A stretch of 64,000 bases of DNA, from contig KB293691.1 of the NCBI GenBank assembly GCA_000328365.1, positions 259,149 through 323,148 on the forward strand. Reading direction: 5' to 3'. How positions within the stretch are numbered: the stretch's first letter is position 1; each line of letters opens with the position of its first letter. The translations under genes and the position numbers were made by a program. Source of the stretch: Capitella teleta. Taxonomy: Eukaryota > Annelida > Polychaeta > Capitellidae. The notes under the pieces were generated by a model. That model had not been told where the DNA came from, did not search any database, and saw nothing but the letters and a program-made list of their open reading frames with translations. Positions 25,201 to 38,985 of this stretch are shown one piece after another.

Positions 25201-27336
25201 GTTTACCAAACGCAGCTCAGCAATACTGCTACGCAATCCATTGTGTCTACAGATTTCGCATTGGCCGATCCTAGCATGCACTAATCAATATTCGTTACAC
25301 CGGTTTGTAAACATGCAGAATGTGGGTTCTATAGGCCTATTTCGTGTAGCATGCAGTGACGAAATCATAAACATATTCTGGTAAATGCCCGGAATAGCAG
25401 CTCACATATACACATTTAGGAATTGATCAGTTCTTTTGGAGCAGATGCTTTTCCGCGAAGAAAGACGACACTCCAGCGTGGATATATTTTTCTTTGTAGC
25501 GAGAAGCGGGAATGCCGCAGAAGGCTTATTGGGAAGCAGCGTCGCATCTCAAATGCATTCGACGGAGCGAAAAACCCAGTTAGAGCCAAGAACAAAGCAG
25601 AGGCAATCAAAGGGCGCTGGGGGAGGCACTGGGGTCCAAGCAAACCTTGTTTGGGACATGTCAGTTTACGGCTCCGTGGCTTATATAAATACATGGTCGC
25701 AGGCAGGGTAATGGCTTTCAACGAACTTTAACACCATCAATCAGATACGGACGCATCATTTGGCAGCTCATATCAAACGCATTAAAAAATGAGTTTCGGT
25801 AGGGATTGGGGTAATACCGTAAAGAGTCCCAGTGCCGACTCTAGTGACGAGTGTGGACCAGAGATAGCCATTGTCCGGGGAGATCAAAGCAATCGATCCG
25901 AGGGGCGGAGGGATCGAGGGGGTAGTGCAGTCGTGCCTTTCAAGAGTCGCCCATTGACCAATGCGTTGCAGCGTGCTATGCGAAGTGACGCATCAATATG
26001 GCGCCAATATGCAGCAGGAAAGAGAAGTCAGCCAAGATAACGAAACAGAAGAGAAGCCACCAGATAAGACTTTAATTAAACGTCGGATTGTCACTGTCAG
26101 GCGGCGCGGGGAGCCAGATATTTCATAAGGAAAACGTCAAATGTCAGGAGACAGTGTAAGTGGTTTGTGCATGCGCTGTGGCACTCCGCCCGAAGTGGGG
26201 CTGATAGAGGTAGTCACACGAATGCGCAATATAGAACACGCAGACGACGCAGCAGAAATCGGCGGCTGAACCCGACGACTGACGGCGACAAAAGTCCTCA
26301 ATCAGACCTCGAAATGGCATTGAGATGGACACCTGGGGTGCATGGCAGGATGCGGGTCACGCCCCTTACGCGTGTCGGAATCCTTTGAAGGTTCCGTAAG
26401 AGACCTGGCCTCCTTTAGGGGAACATGCATTATGCACTGAACGGCCTTTATTTGCATTTCTTTGATCCTGCGCAGTTCCTGCAGGACGCCATCCTTTTGG
26501 CATGCGGGTGGACGCCTCGGGAGACCAGAATATCCGGCACGATCAGGTGGCTGCTATATACTGGTGCTGCAGGGCGGAATTGCTGCTCCTCATGGAGATG
26601 CAATACTTGCAAATGGGTAACACTCACGGTTACCCGAGAGCACGATGACTATTTAAGCAAGCGTGTCTCTGCCGAGGCAGTCTCAATTTACATGTAGACA
26701 TAACAGTTAATTGCTCACTATAGGACAATGAAGAGAGAACTCACCGACGGCGTTCATCAGCACAATCTGATTGTCTTTCCACATAACGCCAAACGTTCCC
26801 CAGCGAGATGATCCTGAAGGGATGGGATGAGCCTTCATCCAACCATTGCAGGCAAATGCGTAGAAGTCTTCGCAGGGATCCACCGTGGAATCCATGGAGT
26901 TCAGAATGGAAGACGCCACAGTGACGCATGCCTTTGTGGTACACAGATCTGAAAAGTAGAAAGGGTGAATTGCATATACATGTGCACGTGACCAATTTAG
27001 AGCCAAATGGTGCATTGTAAGCTTACCTGGCTTCGCTGGGCTAACTGCAGTGGGTTCTGTTTTGGCTTGTTCGGCAGCAGACGGGGCATCTTTGCCGGGC
27101 GAAGGACGAGTTCCGCTTCCACCAGAGCCGACGATCGCCCCCAGGATGATGACGACGAGGAGAAGTGCAATGGTAAGGAAGAGTAGCAACTTCTCAAGGA
27201 TACTGCGTTTCTGCCAGAACGAGGCTCCTGCCTTGAAGGCGATGGCAGGGTCGTATGTAACGCCCGGAGGAGTGCCCCCCGTGGACGCCGTGTCTTCATC
27301 ATCAAAATTGGTGCGTTTGTATTTCTGGCCTGACAT
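19267..27336 (-). CDS. M13 zinc metallopeptidase (neprilysin/ECE-like), type II membrane
   Basis: M13 enzymes cleave peptides outside the cell. Nineteen exons (27027-27336, 26745-26948, 21860-22146, 21740-21805, 21574-21690, 21438-21524, 21233-21381, 21075-21178, 20907-21025, 20755-20853, 20620-20697, 20459-20562, 20295-20405, 20033-20100, 19814-19938, 19695-19760, 19550-19645, 19420-19496, 19267-19366) give 788 residues in one frame. A short cytoplasmic tail, a membrane anchor (about 50-70) and a Cys-containing ectodomain follow in order. Substrate motif NAYY is at 584-587, zinc ligands are in HELTH (625-629), and the third ligand is E685 in ENIAD. The protein ends in the family's CEVW. Most introns are short; intron 2 spans 4.6 kb. 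Neprilysin versus ECE cannot be settled. Confidence 0.94.
22147..26744 (-). other. Intron 2 of the M13 gene, CpG-rich, no nested gene seen
   Basis: This 4.6 kb intron is visibly richer in G+C and CpG than the exons and intergenic DNA around it. It contains an NRF1-type palindrome tgcgcatgcgcg (23118-23129) and a four-run G tract on the gene strand (23598-23616). Open frames here (for example 23817-24173 and 25789-26040) show no family motif and are probably chance in GC-richer DNA. It could house an alternative promoter, as in vertebrate ECE1. Confidence 0.5.
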
Positions 27337-29079
27337 CTACAAAAGAGAGAAGAAAGTATTAGGAGCGACACGTACTCAGCAGCTGACTCCGTTTGCACAA
27401 TGCATCAGCAGCAGCAGCAGCAATCACCTCAGCGTCAGTGCTAAACACTTGCAGCGAAGTCATTTGAGAGATGAATACGGCTGACAACATGATGCGCTGA
27501 GCTTATAATCAGCCAGATATAGCGATCAATGTTTTAATAAATCGGTGAAGGCAAGAGCTATTGCGGGATGGCTTCTAAAGGAAATCAGGGTGGGGCTTCA
27601 TCGACGCATCCACATCACACATCATCAGTGCATCAGTGCTCATAAACAGAAAACACGCCCAAAATGAAGTGGGAGGTATATAACTAAATATACAGACTCT
27701 TAGTCTATTACTGATGTATACAAGTTAGCACAGAGCACATGGATCGCATGCACGATACGAATATTGCCCTTAATTGGCGGAAAGCAAAGCGCCTTGTGTC
27801 TCAAGATGAAAGACCAATATCCAAGGACACGTTACGGCTCCACTGACACGTACCAATGACCAATATACATTGCGTATGGAGGAGCTTCGTCTCCTAACAC
27901 AAAAACGGGAAACGAAGCTCGCGTGAGATGGCAAGTCAAGTAAACAGACGCATAGGGCATTGGCCGATGCGCGCAGTCATCATATTACACGTGTTCACAG
28001 CTGAAGATTACTGCACTCTATACCAGGAAAGCCTCGTGTTCATTCTTATGCCTCGAGAGGACAACCGGAATAGAAGTTGCGTCACTCTTGAGTCACAATA
28101 TGTAGGTATCACATAAATATAATGCATTTAATTCAGTTTCATGTCGTAACATGTGCAAGTATGGAATCACCAATACTCACATGATCTGCACTCGTTCGCA
28201 GGGCAGATATCAGTGTCAAATAAATCTGGGAATTGCCGCATGTAATTATCCTTGCGTCACGACAGCCAGCGACGACCTCTGCATTTACAAGACAGCCAAG
28301 GACGCGAGGCACTAAAGTGCTCCGTATATACTTAATAATTGGAATAATTCTATCGCCATCGGACTGACAGCGACCTTTTCAAGCGACACAATGAACACTC
28401 CTTATCTCAAACCAACCGTCAGCACATACAGTTCTCTATACCTCGAAGTTCAGATATCTCGAAGTGTCCTCTATAGTTCGCGTAGCTTCCAAGACGATTG
28501 CGATAACGGACGTTCCTACTTCCGGATCACGTGGCACTGATGGTTTCGTGGATTTTCGATGCGATGCGATTCGATTCGATACAAAGCATTGAAAGCCAGA
28601 TAAGCAGATCAACGTTGCATCACCGAGTGCGCGAGGGAAGGGGGGAAGTGGGGGGGGGGGGGCACAGATCCAGCGCTGATTAAGACCGCGAACAGCGAGC
28701 GCCACTTGGGCTAATTTCGTTGCCGCGTGAATAATGCGATGATAAAGCGATTGGGTTACATCTATAGCCAAAGGCAAACTTGTTTTCCAGGTCAAATACT
28801 CCGCCATGATTGGTCAGCGGCATGTAATGAATTACGCAATACTAATACATCCTTTTTATTTTTAACGATGGGACTTGCTTATTATACCGGTACAATTACA
28901 TTTACAATTTTACATGCATACGCGTGTGCAAATTGAAAATGAGCGGGGTCTATTTCATGCAACTCCCTTGCACAATTTCCGTCTTATAGCTCAATTTTGT
29001 TGCGGTCGGATTAAATAGATCAGATTTGATTATTATTATTATTTTTTTTTTTTTTTTTTTTTTTTTAATTTTCACGGCA

Positions 29080-29358
29080 AAGACAATTGACAAGCTGTGA
29101 ACTAAATTAAAATCAGTGATCAAATGCTGAGAGAAAGTGTTATGAGAGGCCAAGAAATCAAACCATTGACATCCGAAATGAGGCTATGACAGTGATATCG
29201 TTAGAAGCTAGTGCGCTCAATCAAAAAGTAGCTATGCCAAGGAAGAATAAAACTACGTGTGTGTGATCTTGTGTGAAAAGTTCCTCTATCTAACCTCCAA
29301 ATTTCACGTCTGCAGCATTGCGCATTCTATGTTAGGCCGAGAACTTTTCGAACATCAC
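29080..29358. mobile_element. Decayed mariner-like end fragment
   Basis: It aligns with 44770-45009, the right part of the mariner-like element, sharing gagaaagtgttatgagaggcc (broken by few changes further on), gacagtgatatc and gaacttttcgaac. The terminal ccctcg is not preserved. It has no coding capacity. Confidence 0.6.
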
Positions 29359-32300
29359 TGGTATAAATGCTTATTATATGCTTCGAAACACAGACATATG
29401 GATCAGGTTTCCTATGTGGATATCCTGTGGTCGATACTCGTCCACGAAGGCAACAGGGACGCATGTAAACCGTCTCATTTGAGGATGGAACAAGCGATAC
29501 CAGATAAATTATTCATGCCTCAGTGTAATAGACGACTGCGCCAAAAAGACGAAGCATTCAGGCGGCATCTGCAGCCTAGGATCGCCTATGCATAAATGAC
29601 GTCATTACACCGAATTAGCGATAAGCGTAGCATGAAATCAATGCATTGAACGAGAGAAACTTGAGCTGATTTCAAAGAGATCCCATAATGACTGTTGCAC
29701 GGACCGAAACCCGGAGAAGGCAGAATTGTAGAAATACTGACGTATAAATAAATCGAATTGACTCTGAATTCTCTGAAGTCTGAACCAGGATGGTCAAAGG
29801 CTACAGGAATCGCTGCCATGCAATCAATGATCCATGCTTCTGCTGAATCTTAAAATGCATTGCGTAACACTAATCAGTTTCCAAGTTTGCACGACGCTTT
29901 ATTGTTTATTATATTTTATGCTATTTTAAAATTTTACGTGCGAGTCAGAGTATTGTTGGGGGCATTTTTTATATTCTCCTTGACCTCATTACTATAGGGG
30001 TGCACGTGGACCTTCAACCGTTGCTAAGGATGTTGTCAAGCAGCTTATGTTCATTAGCTTCCACTGTCCTCGTACTGCGAATGTCACTCCCGTGGCGAGC
30101 TCAATAATCAGCGAAATGAACAAGATACCCCATCGCCTCATAAAAATTACGAGGCGAAACCTCGGACCTTCCCTCATGGATGAGTCGTCTTCATGTTTAA
30201 CAAGAAACCTCAGCCGTCGATCGCCCAGCAATGGAGCATCAGGTGCAATGTCCTTGATCAGTGCTTAGATAACAACACCGATACAAACAAGAAGAAAGCG
30301 GTCGATTCTTCAACTTTGCTGATCGTGAGGAACCAAGGTTGAGATCGTAATAATGATCTTAATTACGTGTCAACCAATGGTCAGGAAACGCAAGCCTCCA
30401 AGACGGAATATCCGCAGATCCATCTCAGCTCAGGTGACACGCGTTTGATAAGGTCTGAAATCGATGATCGCAGATCGCGATCAAATTCTGTGCTCGTCAT
30501 GGGGTATATGCTGCTAGAAATATCATGGAAATCTAAATACATGCAAAAACATGGCTAATTTTAGAAATTTGGTGGCGCTTTTATCGTATAGGATCGCGAT
30601 CTTCGCGGGAATGAAGGTTGTGTCAATGGCGTGGCTGTCATTAGATAATAACATACTGACGTAGATAACGTTGGATGACCGTTTATAAAAAAATGAACTC
30701 AAAACTGTTCGCAAGCACCTCCATAAATTCATTGTACACTATTCAGAGGTAAATAAGATTGTATATATATCGATCATACCCCTGATTCATTCGCCATAAA
30801 AACCACTTATTCAGTGCGTGCATTCCAAGGACATGTAACAAGATTTATGTGGATTGCACTCACGAAATGAGATCATAAAATATGGTTACATAATACATCG
30901 TATACGACCTCATGTTTTACAGGGTGAATCAGAGGGGCACACAAAGCCAGGCAAAAGCCACAAAAAAAAAAAATAAATAAATAAAAATTACCGGTACATA
31001 TGAACATGACAATGATGCTGCCATGGCAGGAGAATTTTGTTGACATCTTATTTGGAGGTTATTCATTTTGCAATGATTGCAATGAATGCTTACAAATGAT
31101 ATCCAGTATCATCAGGTACGCGTATGCGTATTTGAAGAGTTTATGTTACTGGTGTATGGAACATTCACATGGTAGAATACACTTACGTTACAATTATGGT
31201 AACCGAACACGATATAGAAGGTGGTAAAATTCTCCCCAGTAGCTCTCAAGACCCAAAGGAGCCCGGTAAGAGACACGCGAGTGTTAATGACGAACACGCG
31301 TCATTTTCACAGAATGTTTAGCAAGGGACGCCTACCAGCATCCTTCTTGACGCCGAAACAATAGCTGCGAAAGCCAATGCAGAACGCGGGAGGGGAGGGG
31401 GGCTGATACAAACACGGCCGCATCAAGACGCACACCTTGTAAACACTTAGGGATAATGATTGCCGAAATCCGATCCCAACATGCAAATCCGGGGTTCAGC
31501 TAAATAGCGGATGCAGGAGCTGAGAAAGGGGAATTCGCGGATTCGCTAGAGACAACCGGATCAATGGTGGCAGCCGCCGCGGGGGCCGTCGCTGCTGTAG
31601 CTGAGCAGAAGGCGAGAGAGTTCTCCAAACTGAGAACCGACAGTTCTCAAATGCAGCAGCATTTGGATGAGATACGTTTCGTAAATTGTATCGTTCATAA
31701 CGGCCTTCAAAATACATAATTCGCGTTTTCCACTGTAATAAATCTCTCGGCATCCCATCATTAGTGATGAGGTCGAGTTTTTACAGCGAAAAAAAAAATA
31801 TAAACAAAGTAATAAAAAATATGCAGAGGACATTCTGTTCTTACTTGCATGCTCGAAATCGGGCGTTTTATCTGGACAAAACTACCGTAACAAGATCTGA
31901 GGCAGATTACAAAAATATGCACAGTCGCTCTGCTGTGCCTCAGTTATGAAGTTGCCACTTTGGTGATGAAATGTCACGTTGAAAAATATTCAATGAAAAG
32001 AGAAATGTAGGCCCACTGGTCACTTTGTTTAATGTATCCCACATTTGCACCAATGTGTTGGATTATGAACAGCAGGAAGTCAGATCTTGAAAATTATTAC
32101 TTTCTCTTAGATCAAAACAATTGTGTCCTATTAGGGAATAGAGAAATAGCAAGCTCCTCCACACATAAACAAACTTAACCAGATGAGACACAATATAGAA
32201 GAAAGAACATATAAATTCATATTTCATGTACAGCAGTCCCAATCACAATAGACAGCACATTCGAAAATCAAACAGAATGTATAGAATGAATACAAGGCAA

Positions 32301-32568
32301 TAGAATAAGTTAATGATGGATAACATTATTGTTGATAATGATCGATTTGTTACATGTGGGGGCAATGACGTAACCAAACGAAGTCACTTTTACAATTCCC
32401 AAAGCTTTTTATGACCAGACTTAACAAAGAGGCAATACTTATAAGTAAACGTAAGACTCCCAAACGAAATCGAACCCACGAAGCAACTTAAAGCCCAATA
32501 TCTAAGCTATGAGTAATCTGTAGGAAACTGGTATACGATGAAATTTAGGTAAGACACACAATAGGATA

Positions 32569-32635
32569 GTATCGAGACATGAGTGTTATATCCAAGATCT
32601 ATCGCCATGTTTTCTCAACACTCATGTCTCGATAC
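32569..32635. other. Perfect 19-bp hairpin, 29-nt loop
   Basis: Arm gtatcgagacatgagtgtt (32569-32587) pairs exactly with 32617-32635. No terminal repeats or target duplications are seen beside it. A small-RNA precursor or a remnant of an inverted-repeat element are both possible. Confidence 0.55.
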
Positions 32636-35600
32636 AAACCATCGGCAATCCACCAACTCCCCAAGGAGCACGGGAGAGAGAAAAAGGGTCAACAGCAATC
32701 CGTCGCATGGTTCCCACCACAATGCTCTTGTGTTTAAGTGGGATCGAAATTCGAGATATGAAGCCAATCTAATTGCACGCCCAGGGATCTGAGATCCAGG
32801 CATATAAATTAACAAAGGCAAATCAACACACAGGATGCGAGGTAATCAGCAGTAATGATTGCCTAGCACAGATTCAACATCCAGAGGTGACTTTTTGGTC
32901 TAGTACAGCAGCAAGGTGAGTAGAGAACATGCACTGATGAGTTGACAAAGGATGCTGCTGCTGATGATGCCATCGTGACAACGTTTGTCAAACTCGTGAC
33001 ACAATTACACAGAAAACACAAATGACAATGACCATACTGGACACAAGACTGGAGACGGTCACTTACAGGGAACATTGTGGCGATGCCTTCTCACCACACA
33101 GCTAGCTATCCACTAGAACATCACCTGGTCGACTGCAAGGTCTGCATGCCGCTCCATGGCACACGATTCAGCAAAGCAACAGCATTGATTTTCTGCCGGC
33201 GCAGGCACTGACACCAGAAACACACTATTCAGGCATTTGCAGGTTTCGATCGTTACGAATTGACCATGTCCTGCCAATACCCAATGGTTCTATAGGCTTT
33301 GAAAGAAATTTGCTTTTGGTAATGGGCGCCTTGTGTTGCTCAGAAAACGTGTATTTTAGGTACTTCAGTGAAATTGCGAATTGGTTAAATTAAGTTTATT
33401 AACGCATTTTGTAGAAACTAGGCCTGTTCTACATTGGTGTGAGCGTGACCTGTTATTGCACCTGTATAATAATTTAATCCAATATATAAATTATAATATA
33501 TTACGATTATATAATTAGAATAATTGAGTATTTTTCAACAAATATCAATATTGAGAGAGGAATGTAAGAATGTGAAAGAAAAAAAAGCATAAAAACAATA
33601 AAATCCCAAACATTTGAAGAGAACGAATAGCAAAAGAGGCGTAAATCGAGGGTGACATTTCTGCACTAAGCTCAAGTCTGCCTAGTTCTTGGAATTTGAA
33701 TATTCTCTCTCAAAAAATAAGAACTGAATACACTACACAGTAAACAATAGTAAACACATATATCTGTGATTAATTAATTCTATTCTCTTGATACTAAAAA
33801 AAATAATAATCGTAATATTGCAAGTAGGAGGAATATGATTTGGTTACTTGACAAATACCATGCATGAAAAATTCAAGACTGCCTGGATAATTTTATGATA
33901 ACTTCATCTCAATAGAAACTCCTCACACATATTCCACAAGATTTCAAACACAATCAGTTCCATGTCTCATTCCTTTTTTTTGCCTTCTTCAACTCCATTT
34001 CTCCTCTTACCTCTTTATCACCCCTTTATCTGCATTCTTATGTGAGATTTATTGTTGCCACTTCTCCTAGTCCTTTGAATTCTTTTTTTACTTTTTGTCC
34101 CCGTTATTCTTGCACAACTTTAATGTAAATATTAAAATTTTTGCAATAATTATATTACCTATTTTTTTGTTTAACTATTTTATAGGTGGCTGGCACGCCA
34201 GCAATTCCATCGGAAACACAGTGCCAGTCTCCATGCTTATAGTAAATTATGTTATTTTGGTGTAATATTGTAATTGTATTATATTTTTTTTTCTGTTTAA
34301 TCTGTTTGTTTATATTGTATAATAATGTATAAATACTATGATTATGTATAATTATTATAATTATGCAACAGAACTGACCTCATCCAGAGGAATACGAATC
34401 ATTGAGGAAACAGTATCAGGAAAGGAGCCACGATCCAACACGTTGTTCTACTCAGAATGCATTCTGAAAAGATATAAATTAAAGTGAATTCAAGTACACG
34501 AAGCTCATATATATGAGCAGAATACAAGCAGCCTGCATTCCCTATGACGCAGTTAGATGAGAGGAGGCTTAGCACACTGTTCAGAGAATCGCCAGATTGC
34601 GATTGTCTCAAATAACAACGCACATTATTGCCAATGCTAGCAACCATCTGATGTTTCTATATAAGGAAGAGAGCGTATTTACAGTGAAATGTTGTCTTAC
34701 GTCTGTCAAAATTGAATACTAGTAGGTAATAATTTGTGCCAGTGATTTAAGTGTGAAATAGGGATTAACCCACCGACAGAAGTTGGATTGAACCATGAAA
34801 AGGAAAGTCAATACCTGCACTAGCAACTTGATACACACACAAATGAGTAATGCAGCAAACCATGTACAAATCTTTATTTGTCATGTCCTACCCATCATAC
34901 ATAAGCTGAGAGGAATGAGACATATTTATGTGTCAACCAAACATAAGAGCGTGTTGCTATGAGTGGGGTTCTTGTGTCGATGAACCCTTCACCAGAAAGC
35001 TGATAAATTGGCTGCAGGACATCGCACTCAACCGCCGAATGCGGCCACTTTGTATATTACATACAGCAGTAACAGCACATCGGTTCCGAGTCGAATGCAT
35101 TCAAGTCCAGCAATAAAAATTAATTCTCCTCCTCCCTCCATTGCAACATGAATTACATGATCCAGAGTGGCCAATATTTCAATCTGGCGGCTTTGAATGT
35201 CCAATTGGATTAGTATCAGAGTTCAACCTGAGCAACATAACCAGTACTGGCGATGGAATACAAGCACAGATGATGTACTGAAAATGTCATCAGAATGACC
35301 CAGACGGAACATTTCTAGACCATGGTACCCTTTTCATTCGTGGGATTCAAAACAGCTTCTCCTCTGGGCTCAATTATCTATTAGCAAATGTCAACCAGAA
35401 GGAAAAGCCAAGATAAGCAAACCAGATTTCCTCATTCTTATTCAAAGACCCTGGGAGAGGCGGCTCAGTTTCTGTCGTGCCTGGCGAACGTATAATTGGC
35501 ATCAAGAAGCAGGAGTCACCAGGTACTACATGTAATCATCGCAATGCATTTCACCTGTATGTTGCTACAACATATAAAAAGCAACCCACATCCTTTGTAA

Positions 35601-36434
35601 AATAATAAATAAATTTGGATTAGCGTTTCCTGTATACATGGGTGATTTAAAATCAAGGTATTGTTCATAGATAGTGATTATCTTAATTTATTTAGTGACT
35701 CAGGCTCCAGTTTTTGCTGTTAAATTCAACTGCACATAAAATCACATCATTCAGACTTCAGATTCAGGATGATCATATTGTGGAACTATACTTCTACATA
35801 TAAAATCCAGTTAATATGTCTGGCACTTATTTGTAACCACCAAAATTCACACATTTCTCTCTGTCTGCTGTTGAGCCCTTCACTAACTCTGACAAGTACG
35901 ACAATTTCATCATCATTATGAGTTCAACAACTTTGCAACTGATTGCATCGTTACCATGGAAACATAGTATGTTACTCTGTGTAGGAGTTTGAGTGGGAAA
36001 TAAGGGAACATTGGTCCCCATGCCACTCTTTTTATTCAGCTTTTCGGGGGAGGGGGGGATTGAAGAAGAGAGTGGTTTTCATGGTAACCGGCCTATTGTA
36101 TTTCCGGTAAATTAACATGGGTTGAGCACTATTTCGAAAAATGGTAATTATCGAAAGTTCAAGGTTCCAATGGCAATATATAAGGCCACGGATCGTGTTT
36201 CAGGCAATTTTCGAGGGAATAAATATTGTTTTGACATGTCTGTGATGTCTAGAATAGAATGTAAGGGGATACATGGGATGACTTTCTTCGTTTTGCACAC
36301 CACCATAAGACAGTAGCACACAGCGGCCTTGAAACGCAATTAAGCAGGACTTACGACATCGAGGGTTTATGACAAATTATAACTCACTATCGTAATGCCT
36401 GGAGCGCTATGGAATGTAGCTAGGAATATCGCCC

Positions 36435-36487
36435 ATGGCGGGATCAAATTGCAGTGTGGTGGTCTAGACGACTGAGCTACAGGCACT
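36435..36487 (-). repeat. tRNA-derived SINE-like head
   Basis: On the minus strand, an A-box-like word tagctcagtcg (36469-36479) is followed about 30 bases on by a B-box-like tttgatcccg (36439-36448). The arms do not fold into an intact tRNA. A similar head is at 4351-4362 and a weaker one at about 36778. Confidence 0.4.
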
Positions 36488-38635
36488 AAGCACCCTTATG
36501 GTATAATTGTGACTCTTGAGACTGTAAGATATGACATCGTAAATTTAGAAATTTTAGCTGATTTGAAATTCCATGGTTTTGAGCTGGAGGAATAATAGCT
36601 CGGGAGTATGGTGAATTTCCTTGGTCAGACATGGTGTAATAATATTATAGGCTGGCAAAGCCAATGTCCCCTTCATTCGGGATAATTACCAGAGCTTGAA
36701 TGCACATCAATTGCCAAGATGGAATCAATAGATGGCGCTGATACTGGGCTAATTAAGAATACTGCTAATCTGGGGTCAGTAGCTTAGTCAATTTAGTCCA
36801 CTTTTAAGGGCCATATGTCACATAAACGTATTGTGAATGATTGGAAAAATCAACCATATAAATATGAATGAAGAAATAGGCATAGGCTATCACCAGAGCC
36901 GAAACACCTGCGCCATTTGGGTCAAAATGAGTAAACTCATGCTTAGATTTTTTGGGATTGATCACTAACAGAAAGTTGATTTAATTATAGACATATGGAG
37001 CGCTGTAAAACAGGTCTTATTCATGGCATACAGCAATTGGCGCTGATTTAGGTTTTTTTTATATAGCAGTCAAACATTCATAAGGGTTTGTATTGTACGT
37101 GCCTTTTTTCCTGCCTGGAGTTGTCTTTGAAGAGTCTATAGATCAACTTATAATACTGAAGGTTAGGAGTAGAAGCCTCGGGTGAGTATATGGAGAGGAG
37201 ATGAAACAAAGTCAAAATTTGGAGCCAAGGAATTAACTGAATTAAGGCAGGAAATGCTGTTTTGTAAACAGTAGTAGAGGCCAAAGAGGCAGCTGCTGTA
37301 TGTTCAGAGCATGTCACATTCACGAATTCAAATAAATGCAAATTCCACACCACTTATGGTGTTATAGAATGGAGACACGGAGACGCGAGTTCAGCTAGAA
37401 ACTATATGATTTATTGAGTATAATGAGTTTATAAAGTTGGATTTATTGACTATAATGCGTTTATATAGCTTGGATGTATGGATATTAACAGAGAGTGCTG
37501 CGAGTTCATAATTCAGATGAGATGATTTCATATGGGGTGAAATGAAATGTTTGCCAAAACAGTTCAATGAAAGATACTTCTGATGATTATCTATTGGGTT
37601 CAAAGCAATAAATTGATAAACAAATTTCTATTCTGAGCAACAATCTTGCACATTACCATTGAGTTTTCTCTACATGTGGAATTCTTCTGCTTTTAGCAGA
37701 CATCATCTAATCCATCTTACTCCGTCTTAAGATGGATTTTAATCACCAAAAGATCTCCTATGAGTAGTATACGTGCTTCAACCAAGTTTGGACTCTAGAT
37801 GTATTATGCATTATGTATTATGTATTAGCTAGTATAGAGTGTTTAGTAAAACCAATGCCCATTGGGCCTCATGCGCTTGACTCTGTCCCTGCGCCCCATT
37901 GGGTAACAACAATAGCTAGGGGCATATTTTAGGGAATTGAGGTCACCACATTCAATATCATGACACAGGTTCACTTACCGAATTAACACGGACCCCAAAT
38001 TCTCAATTTAACGAGCTATTGTAAGAATAAAAGACAGAAGAAGTACCTGATAACTATATATGCATGTCATACAGCTTACTTTGCACACAGATATCCAAGG
38101 GGAAGTCATTATCCAACAAAATTAATAGTTTCACGCATGAAGTAACACTGAATGAACAATAATCCATCATTGTTGTATTACTACGGACACAAGAAATGTA
38201 GTCCCTCAATATAAATGAACGAACTGCAGATTATTTGCCATCAACTCTTACCAAATACAAGCAACGATGATCCCAGGGTTAGGGTTTAGGGTTCGAGCCG
38301 TGTAGCGGCGAGGCGTCTTTGGGAATGGTGTTCGGCGGCCACTACTAAGATCAGGATCAGCGTCATTATAAATTATCACAAACTCCAAACTTTCCCTGTG
38401 CCATCTTCTTCACTCCTCCACCCCCATCGTTGCCGAAAATCATGAATGACTACTAGTACACGTAAGGATACACGAAATAAAGTTGATCGGTTGTCACCTG
38501 ACAAAACAAAGCCATGTGTTTCAGGCAATCATATATTCATGAGAGGTTCAAGGGCACATTTTAATATTATAATGAGCTACGATTTGACATGGTTATAATC
38601 AACAAGCAAGCCAGGATCTTCATCTAATTCTGCGC

Positions 38636-38685
38636 TGGCGCAATAGGATAAACCGGTGGTGCTTCAAGGTGTGTGGTTCGAGATC
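38636..38685 (+). repeat. tRNA-like promoter pair (SINE head or tRNA pseudogene)
   Basis: An A-box tggcgcaatagg (38636-38647) and a B-box-like ggttcgagatc (38675-38685) are at tRNA spacing. The T stem does not pair, so it is not called as a working tRNA. Confidence 0.45.
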
Positions 38686-38985
38686 AAATCACATCTCATG
38701 CGAGGTAAATTAAATCTTCACTAATACTTGCATGTTTCCTCTCTTTTCAGGCAAAGCATAAAATGAGTGAGATGCGGAGAATAGTAGAACAGAGATGGCG
38801 GCATACACAAATCACTAACTTTCCCCCAAAAAAATACCCCATTTTTGTCTCTATAGCCAAAAAAAATCATAGCACCCTTTTAACAGCAACGGGGGGATCC
38901 TCCCCTCAATTGCAGAATTCGGGGTCCGGCTCAATTCGGCAAGTGCTCTCATGACCCATACTGTACGGTATCGTACATTGTACTA

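Larger units (their letters stand above)
27337..38985. other. Long gene-free interval upstream of the M13 gene
   Basis: 27.3-31.7 kb keeps the higher CpG content of the M13 5' region and probably includes its promoter. After about 31.7 kb it turns AT-rich. It holds a decayed mariner end (29080-29358), a T tract (29041-29066), a G run (28650-28661), a 19-bp hairpin (32569-32635), tRNA-promoter-like pieces (36435-36487, 38636-38685) and a short telomere-like word near 38276. No protein family was recognised in any frame. Confidence 0.5.

Noticed and set aside
28436-28807. 123-codon open frame on the minus strand
   Set aside because: Contains a run from a poly-G tract and no family motif.
33960-34380. 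Pyrimidine-rich stretch as a retroelement end
   Set aside because: No terminal repeat, coding match or target duplication could be found.
37796-37832. Short tandem words (gtattatgcattatgtattatg) as a CRISPR-like array
   Set aside because: A simple AT-rich microsatellite without spacers; the window is eukaryotic.
38276-38300. Telomere-like gggttagggtttaggg
   Set aside because: Only about two and a half imperfect units; too short to call an interstitial telomere.
38636-38705. Working tRNA gene
   Set aside because: A- and B-box words are present, but the T stem and acceptor stem do not pair.
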